Shown here piece after piece: positions 12,299 through 12,524 of a DNA stretch of 12,524 bases. Position numbers and translations under genes: made by a program. The DNA comes from CAZHDI01 sp964531285. Lineage in GTDB: Bacteria > Pseudomonadota > Alphaproteobacteria > JAJFIK01. The number at the start of each line of letters is the position of its first letter. The stretch's first letter is position 1. The DNA lies in contig CAZHDI010000096.1 of NCBI GenBank assembly GCA_964531285.1, positions 1 through 12,524 of the forward strand, written 5' to 3'. The notes beneath the pieces are model-generated. The model was not told the DNA's origin. It saw nothing but the letters and a program-made list of their open reading frames with translations, and did no database searches.

Positions 12299-12524
12299 AT
12301 GAGTTTCTTCTCGCCCCGGGAAATCGTTCACGAACTCGACCGCTTCATCATCGGGCAGGCCGCCGCCAAGCGCGCCGTTGCCATTGCGCTGCGCAACCGC
12401 TGGCGGCGCATGCAGCTGCCCGAGCATCTGCGCGACGAGGTTCTGCCGAAGAATATCCTGAAGATCGGCCCGACCGGGGTCGGCAAGACCGAGATTTCCC
12501 GGCGCCTCGCCAAGCTGGCCCAGG
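12299..12524 (+). CDS. hslU: ATP-dependent protease ATPase subunit HslU (5' part, cut by the right edge)
   Basis: This AAA+ unfoldase partners HslV. Seventy-five codons are visible out of about 430-440 in the family. The N-terminus SFFSPREIVHELDRFIIGQ (2-20), then AKRAVAIALRNRWRR (23-37) and the Walker A motif GPTGVGKT (57-64), which binds ATP, are diagnostic. AAGGG (12283-12287), about 11 bases before the ATG and inside the end of hslV, is the likely ribosome binding site. The gene follows hslV by seven bases and is certainly in the same operon. The frame is intact up to the window edge. Confidence 0.98.
   Translation, partial: MSFFSPREIVHELDRFIIGQAAAKRAVAIALRNRWRRMQLPEHLRDEVLPKNILKIGPTGVGKTEISRRLAKLAQ

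Overview
The window reads as chromosomal DNA of a high-GC alphaproteobacterium. The evidence is the pairing of hisH-hisA-hisF and hisE with divergent hslV-hslU, the HslV with a short N-terminal propeptide ending His-Gly before the catalytic Thr, the alphaproteobacterial type of PfkB/adenosine kinase, and the DUF2244, EI24 and CYTH-CHAD proteins. A member of the Maricaulales/Hyphomonadaceae or a related order is a guess, not a demonstration.

Layout, left to right. Positions 1-783 hold the 5' part of an unrecognised two-helix membrane protein on the minus strand, in DNA clearly less GC-rich than the rest. It has no stop codon inside the window, so it runs off the left edge. Positions 784-1368 are a 585-base spacer with several hairpins. 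Then come dapB (+), a secreted DUF547 protein (+), a DUF2244 membrane protein (-) convergent with it, nth (+), a translationally coupled lipoprotein and EI24-type membrane protein (both -), an adenosine-kinase-like PfkB gene (+) divergent from them, hisE (-) and a CYTH-CHAD gene (-). A 401-base spacer carrying an elaborate nested palindromic element follows. After that come hisF, hisA and hisH (-), a 49-residue one-helix protein (-), and divergent hslV and the 5' end of hslU (+, cut by the right edge).

How the genes work together: HisA, HisH and HisF carry out consecutive middle steps of histidine synthesis, and HisE does an earlier step. hisF-hisA overlap by 8 bases and hisA-hisH are 11 bases apart, so they look like one transcript. 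The CYTH-CHAD gene and the palindromic element separate hisE from that block. DapB is a lysine/diaminopimelate enzyme, Nth a base-excision repair enzyme, and HslVU a two-component protease.

I found no CRISPR array, transposase, phage gene, tRNA or rRNA and no clear novel multi-gene system. The best leads are the nested palindrome at 8877-9075, the CYTH-CHAD gene placed inside the his cluster with an altered CYTH signature, the atypical left-edge gene, and a tandem repeat that duplicates a ribosome binding site at the DUF2244 gene.
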